From Auricularia sp. M13 (lineage: Eukaryota > Basidiomycota > Agaricomycetes > Auriculariales > Auriculariaceae): a stretch of 64,000 nt of DNA. Where the stretch lies: assembly GCA_037042915.1 (NCBI GenBank), contig CM073194.1, positions 1,674,001 to 1,738,000 of the forward strand. Direction: 5' to 3'. Below, piece by piece: positions 1 to 12,207 of the stretch; within the stretch, counting starts at the first letter, position 1; every line of letters starts with the position of its first letter. Made by a program: the position numbers and the translations under genes. The notes beneath the pieces were generated by a model. The model was not told where the DNA came from. It made no database searches and was given only the letters and a program-made list of their open reading frames with translations.

Positions 1-2300
1 GCCCCTGCCGATGTCTCAGAATTGTCAAATTTGTGCATTTTGCGGCCCCCAGACCCCCTTAAATGTCCGAAAATTTTCGGCTCGCCAGTATCACGATGTC
101 CGGAAATCCAAATTTAACATCCAAAGACATATTCGGGGGTCCTGGTCCATGACATTGGCGAGGTTGGCACTTGGGCCTTCTGGATGCCACCACATAGTTC
201 TGACGCAGTTTAGGCGCGGGCAAACATTCTGCACAACGTGCACGTAGCCCTCATTAGCGTGCAGTACGTCCGTTACACTACATATCTGCTGCAGATACCT
301 AATCTATCACCTTTCCTCGCAGCGGTTTCTCCACCGACGCGTTCACCAACCCCAACGGTACGGGCGGCAACATCGTCTTCCTGCGCCTCTTCATAGATGC
401 TCTCGCCCTGCAGCCTTGCAATCCGACCTTCCTCACGGCCCGCACCGCCTGGATTCAGCCTAGTGCCAGAGTGCGGGCTTCCGCGAGCAGTGCCGTGAAT
501 AGGTTGCGATCCCGAGCCAGTGTCGTAAGAGTTACGGTTTCCCAGACCGGTCCCTGCAGCGTGCTGCCGCTTTTCACTTCGCGTTCGCGATGGACCTGAA
601 GGAAAGCTGAGCGCTGAGCCATGGGATACGAGGACGTGCGACGATCGTCCCTGGAACCAGGCGCCGCGATACTGGAAGTATGTAGTGGTTGCCCAAGCCG
701 GCAATAAAACGGCCAAACGCCACATCTGGAGTCGCGTGCTCGCGCACCTGGTGCACAGACATCTGCAGGCTCGGCTGCGGACTTCGACTCCAGCGAGCAG
801 CGATGCCCTTCTGCTCTTTCTAAGCCCTAGCCATCCAGGACAGAAACCAAGCGTCGCCGGGGTCGCGGTTGGAGATTTCCAGCGACGCGAGCATTTGGCG
901 TCGTGCGAGCGTCAACGCGGCCACCGAACCGCGTTTAAGAGCTTGTAAGCCTACGCCTACGGTCTATGCTAGGACCATGAGCGTGTATGTAGCTTGACTG
1001 GCGAATTTCGACGCGCCATAAGGCCGAAACCCGCAGAGAAATACTGTATGGGCTGGAAAGAACTGAGCCGTTGCCGCAACTGTGGTCACCGCATCAGACG
1101 ACGGCGAGCTCATTGATTACGAGCGGTACGCTCGCGAGCATTGATGGGATAAGGCGAGTTCGGGGCGAGGAATGAACCCCGATTCCCGAACGAGGCCCAG
1201 TTTTAGGCGGCGCAGAGCGGAGTTCGACACCGTGACGTCCGACGTGCTCGCCCGCTCGGCGACCTTGTGCTCGGATTTCCTCATTTCGTCACTCGCGGCT
1301 ACTCTGTATACGCTCGGCTCTGCATAGGCAAGAGTCGGTTTCGGATGGAAGCATGTTGTGGCAGGCCGAAGATTGGGTTCAAGACGTGAGCGGGTGTAAG
1401 CCAGACTGCTGCATAATGGTGGTCTTGTTGCAAGCGGACGCGTCGTTGGGCTCTTTGGACGCTGAATCTTGGGATACTCGGTATGAAGGCGTGCGCGCGT
1501 GCAGAGTTTACCAAGTGAAGTCTCGGGTTCGGTTCACGAGCAGTTCGTCATACAGGCAGCGCTGCGTGACCACAGCACTATAACGCTTGACAGGCTACAG
1601 TGTTAGTACATTTCTTCCTGTGCTGGCCTAATAATGATACCTCGTATTTTGACGCGAAGGAGCTCAGATATTGAAATTGTTATCGATATTCGTACGTCAT
1701 TCCCTTTCTCAAGATTGGCTAGATCGAAATTTCCCTCGACGATACTGGGAACAGGGGGCGCCTAACGCGTCGCACTCAGGCCCCGCAACACCGTCACCAA
1801 GGAAGTCGTCAAGTCCGTAGTTGGCGCGCAGTCGGCTCTTCGCGTCGACTGCGCATACGTTGTGCATACGCACGCTGTACGCGCGTCCCGACGAGGACCG
1901 CGCGAGCGTCCGCAAGCGACGCGACGTCGCACCTTCGCTCTTGCCGGAGTCTGACGCGTCAGGCGCAGTGGGTGAGCTGACGTGTCGACAGAGATACGGA
2001 CGTCAAACGAGGTCAAACGCCGGCAGTCAGAACGAGTACTCGGGGTGCGGTCTGCCTACACAGAACTGTCAACCAACTGTATGGGCCGCTAAGTTGCAAA
2101 AAAGACGACATGTCGAGAGCTGAAGACGGTGAGTAGAGCCTCCAGCACTGTTTCAGGCTAATCAGAGGTTAATAGGCGTTGCCAGCGCAATCAACATCGG
2201 AGTTTCCGGACTGTGCGAGGCGTGCTCTTTCTGTCAAATTCGGACGGCCGCAGTGACATGATGATCTTGACACGCCACAGCCGCAGCTCAGTACTGTGGC
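1..2300. other. No recognisable gene
   Basis: Open frames here are short, overlap on both strands and show no family motif or plausible intron-exon structure. The first 130 bases carry AT-rich words (ccgaaaatttt, attgtcaaa, gtgcatt) that vaguely recall the arms of the foldback element at 62.8-63.8 kb, but too weakly to call a copy. I see nothing else in this stretch. Confidence 0.6.
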
Positions 2301-2304
2301 GCCG

Positions 2305-2310
2305 TATAAA
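2305..2310 (+). promoter_or_regulatory. TATA box of NmrA-like gene
   Basis: A consensus tataaa lies about 55 bases before the start codon at 2365, a normal fungal distance. Inference from sequence and spacing only. Confidence 0.5.
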
Positions 2311-2364
2311 AGAGGGAAACGCGCCTCCCAGAATCGGCACTTTCGAATTAGCTGCTATATCGCA

Positions 2365-3626
2365 ATGCCCAAGTTCGCCCCCATCCAGAACGTCGTCGTG
2401 CACGGTGCCACCGGCAAGCAAGGTTTGCGAGTTCATGAATACAAACATCTCAGCACTCACTGACACATATCCCAGGCGGATCCGTAGTTCGCGCACTCTC
2501 CAGCTCCGGCTTCAAGGTTCGCGCTGCAGTTCGCGATCCCGAAGCTCCCAAGGCTCGGGAGCTGGCCGCTCTGGACAACGTGCAGCTAGTGGTCATCGAC
2601 CTTGAAGACCCCGACTCCCTCGTTGCTGCATATACAGACGCTGACGCGGTAAGGCCTACTTCGCGTACGCTTGGCCTATTCTCATCCGTCCCAGGTGTAT
2701 GCCTGCACGGTTCCAGGCCCGTCAGAAGTTGCTCATGGCAAGAGGATGGCCGACGCCTCGAAGGCAGTAGGCATCCGGCTTCACATCTTCCCGACGCTTC
2801 GGTCTGTCGAGAGGGTTACGAACGGCGAACTCAAGGTCAAGAACTTCGACGACAAGGCTATAATCGCCGACTACATCACCTCCCTCGGACTTCCTACGAC
2901 CTTCATTTATCTCGGCGCGTTCATGGAAAGTGGGTCCTTCAGATTATACTTCAGTTTGCATCATTCTGACGCGACAAAGACTTCGTGAACGTCCCGGGCT
3001 TCGCCAGCGTTAAAGAGGACAAGGTACACATCAACTTCGGCGCGGTAGAGACCTCTAGGAAACGTGTGTACCCTGATATTCTGCTTTACGCCCTATCTCA
3101 CGACGCGTGCCTTGGTAGTGCCGTTGCTGCACGCATCGAAGGACATCGGCCAAGTTGTCAAGATCATAGTCTCCCACCCGGACGACTTCGTCGGACAGAG
3201 CATCGGGCTCGGGAACGTGTCTCTGAGCGTGGACGAGCTGGCCAAGATCATCCAGAAGCTCTCCGACAGCAAAGCCGAAGCCGAAAAGGGGCCCTTGGTC
3301 CCGTCGGTACGTCCCTTCATTTTCCTACACATGGCCCTCCTCAATCAGCTACCTCCAGCATTTCCCCTTCGCGGAGTCGGCCAATAACACGTTCAAGTTC
3401 GTCAACGACGACCGCTGGGGTGGATACTTCGGCGATATCCCCGTTCCCAGTCCTCTGCTGAAGAGTGAGTCGCGACTATCCACGCGTATACCTGCAACCA
3501 TCGCTTACTGGCGCTGTAGAGCATGGATTCAAGCCGGCCTCCTTCGAGGACTTCGTCCGCGAGTCTTTCATCCCCCACTTCAAGTTGTCCGAATCGACGC
3601 GTCGGCAGTGCCCCTTCTCTCACTGA
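2365..3626 (+). CDS. NmrA-like NAD(P)-binding oxidoreductase
   Basis: Predicted 316-residue protein of the atypical short-chain dehydrogenase group (NmrA-like). Exons 2365-2422, 2476-2648, 2695-2929, 2980-3063, 3119-3306, 3359-3464, 3520-3626; the six introns are 46-55 bp and keep frame. The N-terminus has the dinucleotide-binding loop VVVHGATGKQG with its glycines split by intron 1. It is followed by the family block AVRDPEAPKARELA and a later YLGAFMEN segment. Such proteins act as NAD(P)H-dependent reductases or redox sensors; the substrate cannot be read from sequence. The gene is paralogous along its whole length to the gene at 41510-42764 and to the pseudogene at 6695-7799, with matching intron positions. 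It has no TM segment or signal peptide, so is probably cytosolic. Confidence 0.88.
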
Positions 3627-3992
3627 TTTTGTCCTCCAGTTCCGAGTCCGTCTAGTCGCCTTTGTTCCCCGCGGCTGTCCTGAGAGATGCCGCTAGGCCA
3701 CGTGAAGAGCACCTTGTATGTACGTTGTAGCCGCTCTTGGGAATTCATACGCATATCCCGCGCGATCTACTGAGGAGCAAGGCTCATGAAATCCATTCAA
3801 CTCCGCAACCTGTGACGTGGGCCTTTGCACATGCCCGCATTTGCTTGATATCTATTATTTTCGGAATGCCACACGGGCCTACTGTTACAAGACGTCTATG
3901 CGACTCTAACTGTTACACCGAAGCGATCGACCACATACGACCTTCACGACCAGCACCCCAGGGACATATGACACAAACAGCGGTTCTCACCG

Positions 3993-5915
3993 TCATCGAG
4001 GTAAGTACTCATCCTCGTCTTCAGACGGCGGGTATTGCTCATGTTCCTCGTAGCTGAGAAACGTGGGAATGTGCCACGGCATGGAGCGGTCGGTGGTGAT
4101 CGTCGACGGCGTGCGCGGTAGAGTGCCGTAGCTGTGCCAGGGCCCCAGCGGATCCATGGGCACCGCCTGTGTCGTCTCTCCGTGCTCTGCAAGCATGGCG
4201 TCCGCTGCGGCGGTCAGCGTGCCCACGAGCTCCGGGTTCGCAGAGTCGCGATTCCGCCGGCGGATATTCAGCAGCATGCGGTTGCCCAATATCGAGATGA
4301 TGGCGATGCTCGGGCCGTCGAGGAGTTCACGCTCGGGGATCTGAGAGTCGACATCGATGGAATGAGACCGTGGGGAACGTCAAGCGCGAAGAATGAAGGC
4401 TGTGTACATCACTTTGGGCCCACAGAATCCCCTCGGCGAGATATAACACGAGGATGCTGAATCCATTGAGCATTCGTTGGCGAAGGGAACGCCTGGAGAC
4501 TAGGAGGCTCACATGGCAAAGTATACTAGATTGTCACGCATGATGACGTGCAGGAGCGTCTTGCGCGAAAAGCGCACTCGCTGGTCATGCCGGAGCTGGA
4601 AGCAGACCTTGTACATAAGGAGTCCAAATGCGACTGCCTCAAATAACAGCACAGGGATCCTATAACCCAAGGTCTCAATGCACAGACACAGTAAGATGGG
4701 CGAATGGCGCACCAAACGACATACAGAGGGCCCGTCCCATTGATTGCCACGCACATCGTGAAACCAGGATATGGGTGGGCGGTCACTTCGCCACAACGAA
4801 CCTGGCATCAATATACATGATTTGACTTGCTCGCAGTACTCACCGCGCATGCGCGCCGCGTTGTATATGAACACGGAGAAATACGCGGACGTGGTGACGG
4901 CGAGGAAGGCCGTCATGGCGATCAAGAAGCTGCGCTTGTTCCCGTAGACCGCGTTGAGACGCGCGAGCAGGATGGACTGGGCGATCAAAATCTCCATCGC
5001 GCCTGTTACAGAATTCCGCGTTGAGTATACACACAAACAAAGCGCGGGGACCCTTGAGACGCACCGGACCACGTGTAGAGCCCCGCCAGCCAGAATTTGC
5101 CTGATCGGGGCGCGAGGTAAGCATCTGGAGACCCTGCGCGACCCTGCGGGCTTAACTCACAGCTGCAACAGGGGCAAGACCATGGCGAACGAGAGAGCGG
5201 ATTGCCGAGAGCGGGGAAGCGTCAGAAGCTGAGCCACGGAGACGCAGAGAAGAAGGCACGGACAACTGCGGGAGGTTTATCGTGCACGTTGTGAGCTGAG
5301 AAGGGAAGGATGCAGGGGGCGTGCTCACGAAATCACTTCCGATGGGGTGCAATTGCGCTGTGTGGAGAGGAAGAACGCCGCGATGTGAAGAGTGCGTCGT
5401 CAAGCATAGGGGAGACACGGCGTACCTGCAGTGTTGAAAGTCTCAGAGAAGATGGGGATGTATCTGTTCTGTTTACACGGCCGCGACTGCGTGAGAATTC
5501 CGCGCCATCAGAAGCGAACGCAGTGCTCAGTGCCCACCAAGAAGAAGAGTGCCGCTGGCCACGAGAACCGGCCATGCTGGGCGACGAGTTCAGTTCTCAT
5601 GCGCGCGACACGAGGAGGAGGGTGACGTACCCAGAAGAACTCAATCTTGAAATGGGGAGCGGGCGCCGCGCCCGCCTCGTCAGCATCGCAACCAGGCACA
5701 AGGGCGACGAGCGCACCTCCTGGGGCAGGGTCAAAGCATAATCCCAGTACAGAAGCGAGGTCGCCGCGACTAGAAAGCGTTCGTGTCAACACTCAGAACG
5801 CGTCATACTCGTTGAGTGTCAATGTACCGTGCGAGTACTGGGCGGCCTGAAGGATGTGCGCCTTGCGGAACAGGCGGAACAGCTCCTTCAGCAGCTCGCC
5901 CCCGTCGCCGGCCAT
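3993..5915 (-). CDS. DUF6533-type multi-pass membrane protein
   Basis: Multi-exon minus-strand gene. The start at 5915 opens a short leader (MAGDGGELLKEL). Later exons give the DUF6533 signature: a WDYALTLPQE block, then LFFL joined across an intron to NRYIPIF. Further exons encode ILLARLNAVYGNK, a segment ending VVW joined to IPVLLFEAVAFGLL, and RDNLVYFAIILVLYLAEGILW. The hydrophilic tail is acidic near its end and stops at 3993. Several hydrophobic stretches alternate with short loops, as expected for this agaricomycete-expanded family of unknown function, probably in the plasma membrane. Introns at 4407-4341 and in the VVW/IPVLL and LFFL/NRY junctions are well supported. The exon between about 5160 and 5400 is uncertain because no splice choice fits all phases cleanly. 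Family assignment is from motif memory, not a search. Confidence 0.72.
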
Positions 5916-6694
5916 AGGGTCGAAAAGGAAAAGGGACCGGAAGACGAGCGTGGGCTATATACCAATCGCGAGTGTGTTGGTGTGCGTCGTGCGAGAGGTG
6001 CAAAACTGGTTTGTGTTTGCCCATTCCAATTCCAATTAGAATAGGATGCACGAAGGTGCCGGACAATGTGATCCGGAAAATCCTGGTTCTCTCGCGACGG
6101 CAACGGCGCGCGCCCTAAATTTCGCTAATATCACGAAGGCGCTGTGCCAGCTGGCATTGGTCCTTGCAGTCGACCACCGGTACACGTGTCGGGGACGAAA
6201 CGACGCTGTGGAGATTTTGTGCGCGCTTTTCTTTGGCAAGGGCGGGATCGATTGGCGTCGACTTCGATTGATCGGAAGAACCAAGAGTCAATCAGGTTGA
6301 CGATTCCGACGGAGCGGCCGAGCCGCAATACTTACTATCTGATAATATTACTATGGACTGAAATCAATCCTCCAGCATCCTCAGATGGCCGTGAAAGTCG
6401 GCATATATAAAGGTGGAACTTCGAAATTCGAGCCTTCCGCAAGATCGTATAATATGTAGGCCCTCGTGCCTGCAACCATCCTCTGCCCTGCATGCTGATA
6501 GAGGTACCATTACTATGATGTGATGCCGGATACATGCATTATGTGTTAGAGGTGCCTGGTCAAAAATAAGAAGCAAAACTAGGAGAACCGAGGCGTCGAT
6601 ATCTTCGCCCGCAATGACTAGCCTGACTGTGAATGCATGACATTACGGGTGTGCATGATAGTATATCCATTATCACTTCGAGAGCGAATGCGTA
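5916..6694. other. Intergenic, nothing seen
   Basis: No frame with family motifs, repeat or RNA gene was recognised. The stretch separates the 5' end of the DUF6533-type gene from the 3' end of the NmrA-like pseudogene. Confidence 0.5.
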
Positions 6695-7799
6695 TTAAGC
6701 AGCCATCTGAGGAAGCAGCCTCTACCGAACGTAATCCTCAAATAGGGACAGCTTGTATCCGTATTCTGCAGAGAGTCGATTAGTTACTAATGGTGCAGCG
6801 AACCAGTGTTGAGATGCGAACTCTCGAGAAGTAGGTCAGGACTAGGACAGCCTTTGTAATGGATGTAGTAAGTAGGGTCCGTTCAAAAAGGCCTTCAACG
6901 GAAGAAAGCTCTAGGATGAACATGCGTCAGCCTTTCACATCCTCAACCGGAAAGCGCAACGCACGGGCACATCGTCATCGAATGTAGGGTCGTCGACCGC
7001 CCGTGCCTTATGACCAGAGACGTTCTGGACGGTGCGGGCTTATCTTCCGGTGTTAGCTTCCTATCCGCCAGAGCAATTGCCTTGCCATCAAACTCTTCAG
7101 CGTGCGCAAGAATGATCTTGACGGCCGGGAATAGGTCCCGTTCCACCCAAAGCAGCCCATCTAGATGGCGTGAAAAAGACGTTGCACTCAGCCAAATAAA
7201 TGCTTACGGTTGACATCTGTGCAAAGACCTACATAGTGAACCTCGATGGTGTCCTAGTCCTCGATGAACTTCCATTGGTTTGGGGTATTGACAAGATCTG
7301 CATCGGTGAGAAACAACAGTCAACTTCCTGAAACGGGGGTGCGCGAGAACGACTCACTCTCCAAGCCGCCGAGGTATAGATCAGTGTATGGCATTCCAAG
7401 CGAAGCGACATATCCCGCGATCTCGGCTTTCTCTTCAAATTTCGGTACCTCGAGATTTTGAGTACCCTTGGCGAGTTTCTGAATGCTCTCCAGCGCGGAC
7501 CAGAATAGCTTTACGCCGGCCGCCTTGGCTGCGTCTGGTCTTTGCCGTGCGTGCTGCGCCTCATCCGGACCTGGAACACTGCACGAAAATACCTATGTGC
7601 ATGTAAGACGCACGAGAACTTGAAAGGGCATCTCGCACCTCTGCACGAACAGTATATCCAGCTGCCGCGAGCGCGCGAGCAACAAATCCGCCTGAATATG
7701 AACGGATACTTTGGTGATCGAAACAGTAGCATATACTGGCTGCTAACCTTGGAGACCGGTCAAACCGTGAACTACAACTCTATTAATGACCTGTGACAT
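6695..7799 (-). pseudogene. NmrA-like pseudogene
   Basis: A full-span but broken relative of the two NmrA-like genes. The ATG at 7799 begins MSQVINRVVVHGLTGLQG, close to the start of the 41.5-kb gene, and intron 1 follows at the same place. GGFVARALAAAGYTVRAEVRD is visible, then about 40 codons are missing before VFSCSVPGPDEAQ. KAAGVKLFWSALESI and AGYVASLGMPYTDLYLGG follow. Downstream a TAG interrupts the block after QWKFIED. VKIILAHAEEFDGKAIAL is intact. A frameshift separates it from QNVSGHKARAVDD, and a second TAG falls before RLLPQMAA, ending at 6695. Introns remain at conserved places, so this is a DNA-level duplicate rather than a retrocopy. It looks closest to the 41.5-kb gene and lies inverted relative to both intact copies. 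Confidence 0.85.
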
Positions 7800-8250
7800 C
7801 TGTTCTGTACGAGTAGGGGTAAGTGGTTGTGATGGAGGAACCCGTCGCAATTCCGGGGATGTAAGCACTGCTGTCCGCAATTTCTTCATTTTATGCACTC
7901 AGACTGCCCAGCACTTTCAGTTGCGCTCCAAAAACTTCTTCAGGCTCTTGGCACACCTCTTCGGTAGGGAGCACCCGGCGAGCTTGTGCCCTAGACGCCG
8001 GATGACGGTGACACTCGTAACTCGCGTTTTCTGTCTTGGCTGCACGCGCTATCGTTCGTTGTGAATTCCCAGGAAGCGTTCTATCCTCGAGAGTCTGCAT
8101 TAGTACCTATTAGGATATAGCATGCCAAGCAGCCCGGCACTCGCGATGGAAGGATGTGGGGGAGCACAAAGCGACCACGCTTTCCAACTCCGATCTCCGC
8201 CCCTTGTCTTGCTTCGCTCTCGTTGCATCTGGAAGCACAGAGTCCGCATC
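7800..8250. other. Intergenic between divergent units
   Basis: Contains the presumed promoters of the pseudogene (-) and ORC5 (+). The ORC5 frame is open upstream to 8122 but that part lacks family similarity, so the start was placed at 8251. Confidence 0.5.
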
Positions 8251-10203
8251 ATGCTAGCCTCATCTACGCTCGAGGCTCTTGAGGCCGCTCACCCTGGCCG
8301 CTCATCTATTATTCGCTCGCTCAGCGCCCTCTTTGCCTATCCCGAGACAGCACCGCCATTCCTGTACCTGCACGACGCGTTTTGCCCTCGGCGAACTCGG
8401 AATCTGTTGTCAGACATATTGGATGTCGTAGGCTCGAGAAAGGCGATCGTTGATGCGCGCATCTCTGTCTCCCAACGAGGCTTCTACGAATGTGTTTTGC
8501 GTCAACTCGCCAAGGGCAAGTTTAAAGAGTTTGCATGGGAGAAATCCTGGAGGGACAGCATTGATGGCTTCTGTACTGGCCTCCGCGCTATATTCGACAA
8601 GCAGGTCGTGCACCGAACTTCGCGCTCGCCCAAAAAGTCTTCTTCGAAGGGTAGAGCTGGCGCCAAGTCCAAGTCTCGATCCCCGACAAAGAAATCCACG
8701 CCGAAAAAAGTTAAAGCCAGGGAATCTGACGATATGGGTGACGATTCCATGGATGTCGATCCTGGGCAGTCCGATGAACGTGGCGCCGTTGTACTCGTCA
8801 TCGATTCAGCCGAGCAATTGCGCGCTCATCTTGGGGACATCGTTGTGCCTTTGACACGCCTCCATGAACTGGTAATATCATGTGCTTTATTGTCGTCTCC
8901 CTGACCCACATCGATAGGCACGAATTGACATCACGACTGTGTTCGTATCGTCAAACTCCTGGATGGACATGCAACCACCGTTTGCTGCGTCTCCCGATCC
9001 ATACTTGATTCATGTTCCGCTGCTGGACAAGGAATGTGCGTCAACCTGCAGGATTCTTTTTACGCAGTGTTAACGAGATTGCTCAGCTTTGATAGCCACT
9101 CTTATCCTGCCCTACGTGGCCACCTCATCAACTGCAATTGTTGATGGCCCGTATTCTCCGGTCCTGACGCCTCTATACCGCCGATTCATCGAATCGCTCT
9201 ACGCCACTTGCCATGCATTTGTGCGCGATACAGATGAACTGGCATACATTGCCGCATCGATTTGGCCTGCGTTTATTCGACCGATTATCAATGCTTGGGC
9301 TGCTCGTGACGAGCGAGCGGAATTTTCTCCTGCCATACTGCCCCCTGCGCCAAATGAAACGACGTGCATGCGGCTCATCGTCGTTATTACCTCCGCCTTC
9401 AACGTGGCACTGGACGCCCTCTACACGCGCGCGATGTCGCCTTCGGAGTTTGTCCTGCAGCACGTTGCACCACCGCTTGCCAACGTAGTCGTCTCTTTCG
9501 ATCGCGGTGATACAACTATTTCAACTCTTCCCGCGTCACCGACAAAACCGCCTAGGCGCGAAGCCCCAAAGCAGGACGAAGTCGAGGCGCAGTCGCTCGC
9601 AGACGAGTTCCCGCGGATGGCTCAGTTCGTGCTTGTTGCTGCGTATGTAGCGAGCTTCAACCCGCCGCGAAGCGACGTGCGCATGTTTTCGCGCACATCG
9701 GAAGAGCGCGGGCGCCGTAAGAGGGGCGGCGGTGGGCCGAAGCGCTCTCTCGTTGCTAAGGTCTGTTTTATCTACATCGCTGCACAACACCTGACCGTGT
9801 TCATCGTGTCTAGATCCCACCTCGTCTTGCTGGCCCGGCGCCCTTCCCTCTTGACAGACTCATCGCTCTGCTTGGTCGGTTCCTGGAGGACTACGATGTC
9901 CCACCCGACGAGGGCGCGCTCAACGTGCACGAAGTTGCTCGCGATCAAGCAGAGATGGATGTCGGTCGCGTGCAGACTCTTGGATGCGTGAGTCCGCTTC
10001 TCGCCCAACTGTTTTACACGCTCATTGTACGTTGACAGATCTCCGAACTTGCAACAATCCGACTTCTACATCGTGTAGGAAGCGTGGACAAAGCTCTGGA
10101 AAGCCCTCCCATGTTCAAATGCGGCATTTCGCACGCGATTGCACTTGCCCTCGCGAAAAACATCGGCGTTCCGCTTGCGGATTACCTCTGGGAGAACACT
10201 TAG
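8251..10203 (+). CDS. ORC5: Origin recognition complex subunit 5
   Basis: Predicted 583-residue nuclear subunit of the six-protein complex that marks replication origins and loads the MCM helicase. Exons 8251-8871, 8918-9035, 9087-9760, 9814-9987, 10039-10203, with introns of 46-53 bp. Visible family features are the N-terminal AAA-like region (RSLSALFAYPE, PPFLYLHD), a Lys/Ser-rich insert at about residues 130-165, the Walker-B-like VVLVIDSAEQLR, and the C-terminal ORC5 block FVLVAAYVASFNPPRSDVRMF followed by a basic RGRRKRGGGGPKR run. The last exon ends in a helical region typical of ORC5. A classical Walker A loop (GxxxxGKT) is not seen where expected: the corresponding segment reads YLHDAFCPRRTRN. 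The protein is somewhat longer than animal ORC5 (about 435 residues) because of low-complexity inserts. Confidence 0.87.
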
Positions 10204-10464
10204 GCCAACATCACTTGGCGTGCTACTTTCTTGGAAAAGAACAGCGCCTGATTACTCTGACTATGGTGCTGTATTTATTATGCACTCTGTCGATGTTATC
10301 GGGCGGCAGAGTATGAAATATAACTAAACTCGAGAATTCTGGAGACAGCATCCTTCGTTGCAGCCTCACGTGCAGCCTCTCCTCGATGGATTCTTCATGC
10401 GCTGCCCCGGATCCATACTCTATTGTGTGAGAATTATCGCCGCCTACATCAGGATCTACAGTAT

Positions 10465-12207
10465 TCAGCCATTAGAAGTGGACACTGGCAACTTGTCGCG
10501 AAAGATACACTCGAGATCGTCCATCCGCCATACGTCCGCGTCGATGTGGCAGTTGTCCGGCTCGGACTTGAGCGAGAAACATACATCGTCTGCTAGAGCG
10601 TTCAGAAGGCGCATCCCAGAAGCACCCTGGTCCAAATCGATGGGCTCTACCCCGGTGATAATGAGCCTGCGCAAGCGGCGCGGATTGCAATGTCCGGTCG
10701 TCACGAAGCGTTCGATGAACGCATGCACATCGATCAGAGAGACTGTCAGGGTCTCCTTGCAGCAGCAGGAGGGCGAAGTGCGCCAGGGATCCAAGCATGG
10801 AAGGAAAGTCTTGGTCGAATGGCATGTCTGGGACAGATGGTAGCTGAGGTGCAGCGTTTCGAGCTGAGGTGTGTCCCAAATGTGCAGACCTAGTTGATGC
10901 AGCACGCCGACGCCTTCCGATAGCTCATGTTTGTAGTCGATGCATGATGCGAGCAAGACCTTGATGGTGCGTAGGACAGGGAGGCTAGGTAATCTGATTG
11001 CGGACACCGCAATACCAAGCAATACATAAGCTACCTGCATCTCCGCCGGCGGCCAGAAGAATTCGTGTATGCTGAGCGTCGTGAGTGCAGATAGCGTTGA
11101 CACGACGGGCATGCCTGGCAGAAGGTCGTAGAAGTAATCCCCTATGTGCGACGGCCGGCAGCGCACGAGAAGGTCACGTTTCGTCGAGAGCGTGCGGGCG
11201 GCGGCTTCGAATAGATGCAGGCCCACGGAGAGTGCGGTGAACGCATAGCCAAGTGCAGATGCAGCCAACTCGTCCAAGATGGGGTCATACGGAACAAGCA
11301 ACTTCTCGTCGAAGACAAAACGCTCGATGCCCAGGTCCGCTATAAAATTGGCCATATTTTCCACAAGTTGCACGTCCAGGTGGACGTTGCGCACATTGCG
11401 CTGAAGGGGTGGGCTGTGGGCAGTGGAATCCCAACACAACGCCAGAGCGGTGAGCTTCAGCAGCTTCAATTGCGGAAGACAGCTCAGCGCGCAGAGGATG
11501 TCTTGTTTTTGCAATTCTTCTCGCTCCAGTCGCCAGTGGAACGTCTGGATGTTGGCGAGAGCCGGACAACCAAGGGGTGGCAAAAAAATGTTGACAAGAG
11601 TGCACACGCGTAGCCGGATTGCCTCGCCTGCGAATAGAGAAGTGGGAAGCTCGGCTGTGTTCACAAAGCCAGGACCGAAATGATATAGGAACGAGACGGA
11701 GAGGGATTCTAGCAGCGGCGCCGGCGCATTTAGGGAATCCACCATGTTTTTCGCGGATTGACGAGCCTCTTCCTCATCCATCGCGTCCGGGAGATATGGG
11801 TGCCAGTGAAGAATCGTTACCGGCGCAACAATGGTGAGGGAGAGCATATTCGGCAACATTTCATCGATCAGGCGCGTGAGGAAAGCCGACTGTCCAAGAC
11901 TCCATTTCAGATCGAAGTGTACGAGCGGTTCGTGGTCGCAGAGCTTCGCGATTGACGACGCTCGAATGTAGCTGCTGTTGCCGCTCTCCGCAGATGTGGC
12001 AGCCCAGCGTTGCGGCCATCCCATGAGCGAGGTGCGCAGCAGACTGCAAGTCTGGGCGACATAAATGCAGGATTCTAGGCTTGTGAAGGAAAGGATACGA
12101 TACAAGACCGCGGAAGGGAGGGCAGCGAACTTATTGTGTTTATTGATGGCAGCAGCATGTCGGGACAGTTGGCTTCGGACGAAGTCGTGCCTGGCAGCCA
12201 TACCCAT
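10465..12207 (-). CDS. F-box protein with LRR-like body
   Basis: Intronless gene for a 580-residue protein. An F-box-like segment lies at about residues 27-70 (FAALPSAVLYRILSFTSLES), the usual Skp1-binding module of SCF ubiquitin ligase adaptors. The remainder is a long series of leucine-rich, irregular repeats (for example LPQLKLLKLTALALCWD) that would form the substrate-binding part. It shares the layout of the four F-box genes at 35.3, 39.4, 50.6 and 52.8 kb (length near 580-600, DV-x3-F/V-x-R segment followed by a G(L/V)xxID motif near the C-terminus) but is the most diverged of the five. It is tail-to-tail with ORC5. Substrate unknown. Confidence 0.75.
   Translation of the reverse strand: MGMAARHDFVRSQLSRHAAAINKHNKFAALPSAVLYRILSFTSLESCIYVAQTCSLLRTSLMGWPQRWAATSAESGNSSYIRASSIAKLCDHEPLVHFDLKWSLGQSAFLTRLIDEMLPNMLSLTIVAPVTILHWHPYLPDAMDEEEARQSAKNMVDSLNAPAPLLESLSVSFLYHFGPGFVNTAELPTSLFAGEAIRLRVCTLVNIFLPPLGCPALANIQTFHWRLEREELQKQDILCALSCLPQLKLLKLTALALCWDSTAHSPPLQRNVRNVHLDVQLVENMANFIADLGIERFVFDEKLLVPYDPILDELAASALGYAFTALSVGLHLFEAAARTLSTKRDLLVRCRPSHIGDYFYDLLPGMPVVSTLSALTTLSIHEFFWPPAEMQVAYVLLGIAVSAIRLPSLPVLRTIKVLLASCIDYKHELSEGVGVLHQLGLHIWDTPQLETLHLSYHLSQTCHSTKTFLPCLDPWRTSPSCCCKETLTVSLIDVHAFIERFVTTGHCNPRRLRRLIITGVEPIDLDQGASGMRLLNALADDVCFSLKSEPDNCHIDADVWRMDDLECIFRDKLPVSTSNG

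Noticed and set aside
1-130. Possible diverged copy of the foldback element arm (shared words ccgaaaatttt, attgtcaaa, gtgcatt)
   Set aside because: Matches are short, AT-rich and not collinear over more than about 25 bases.
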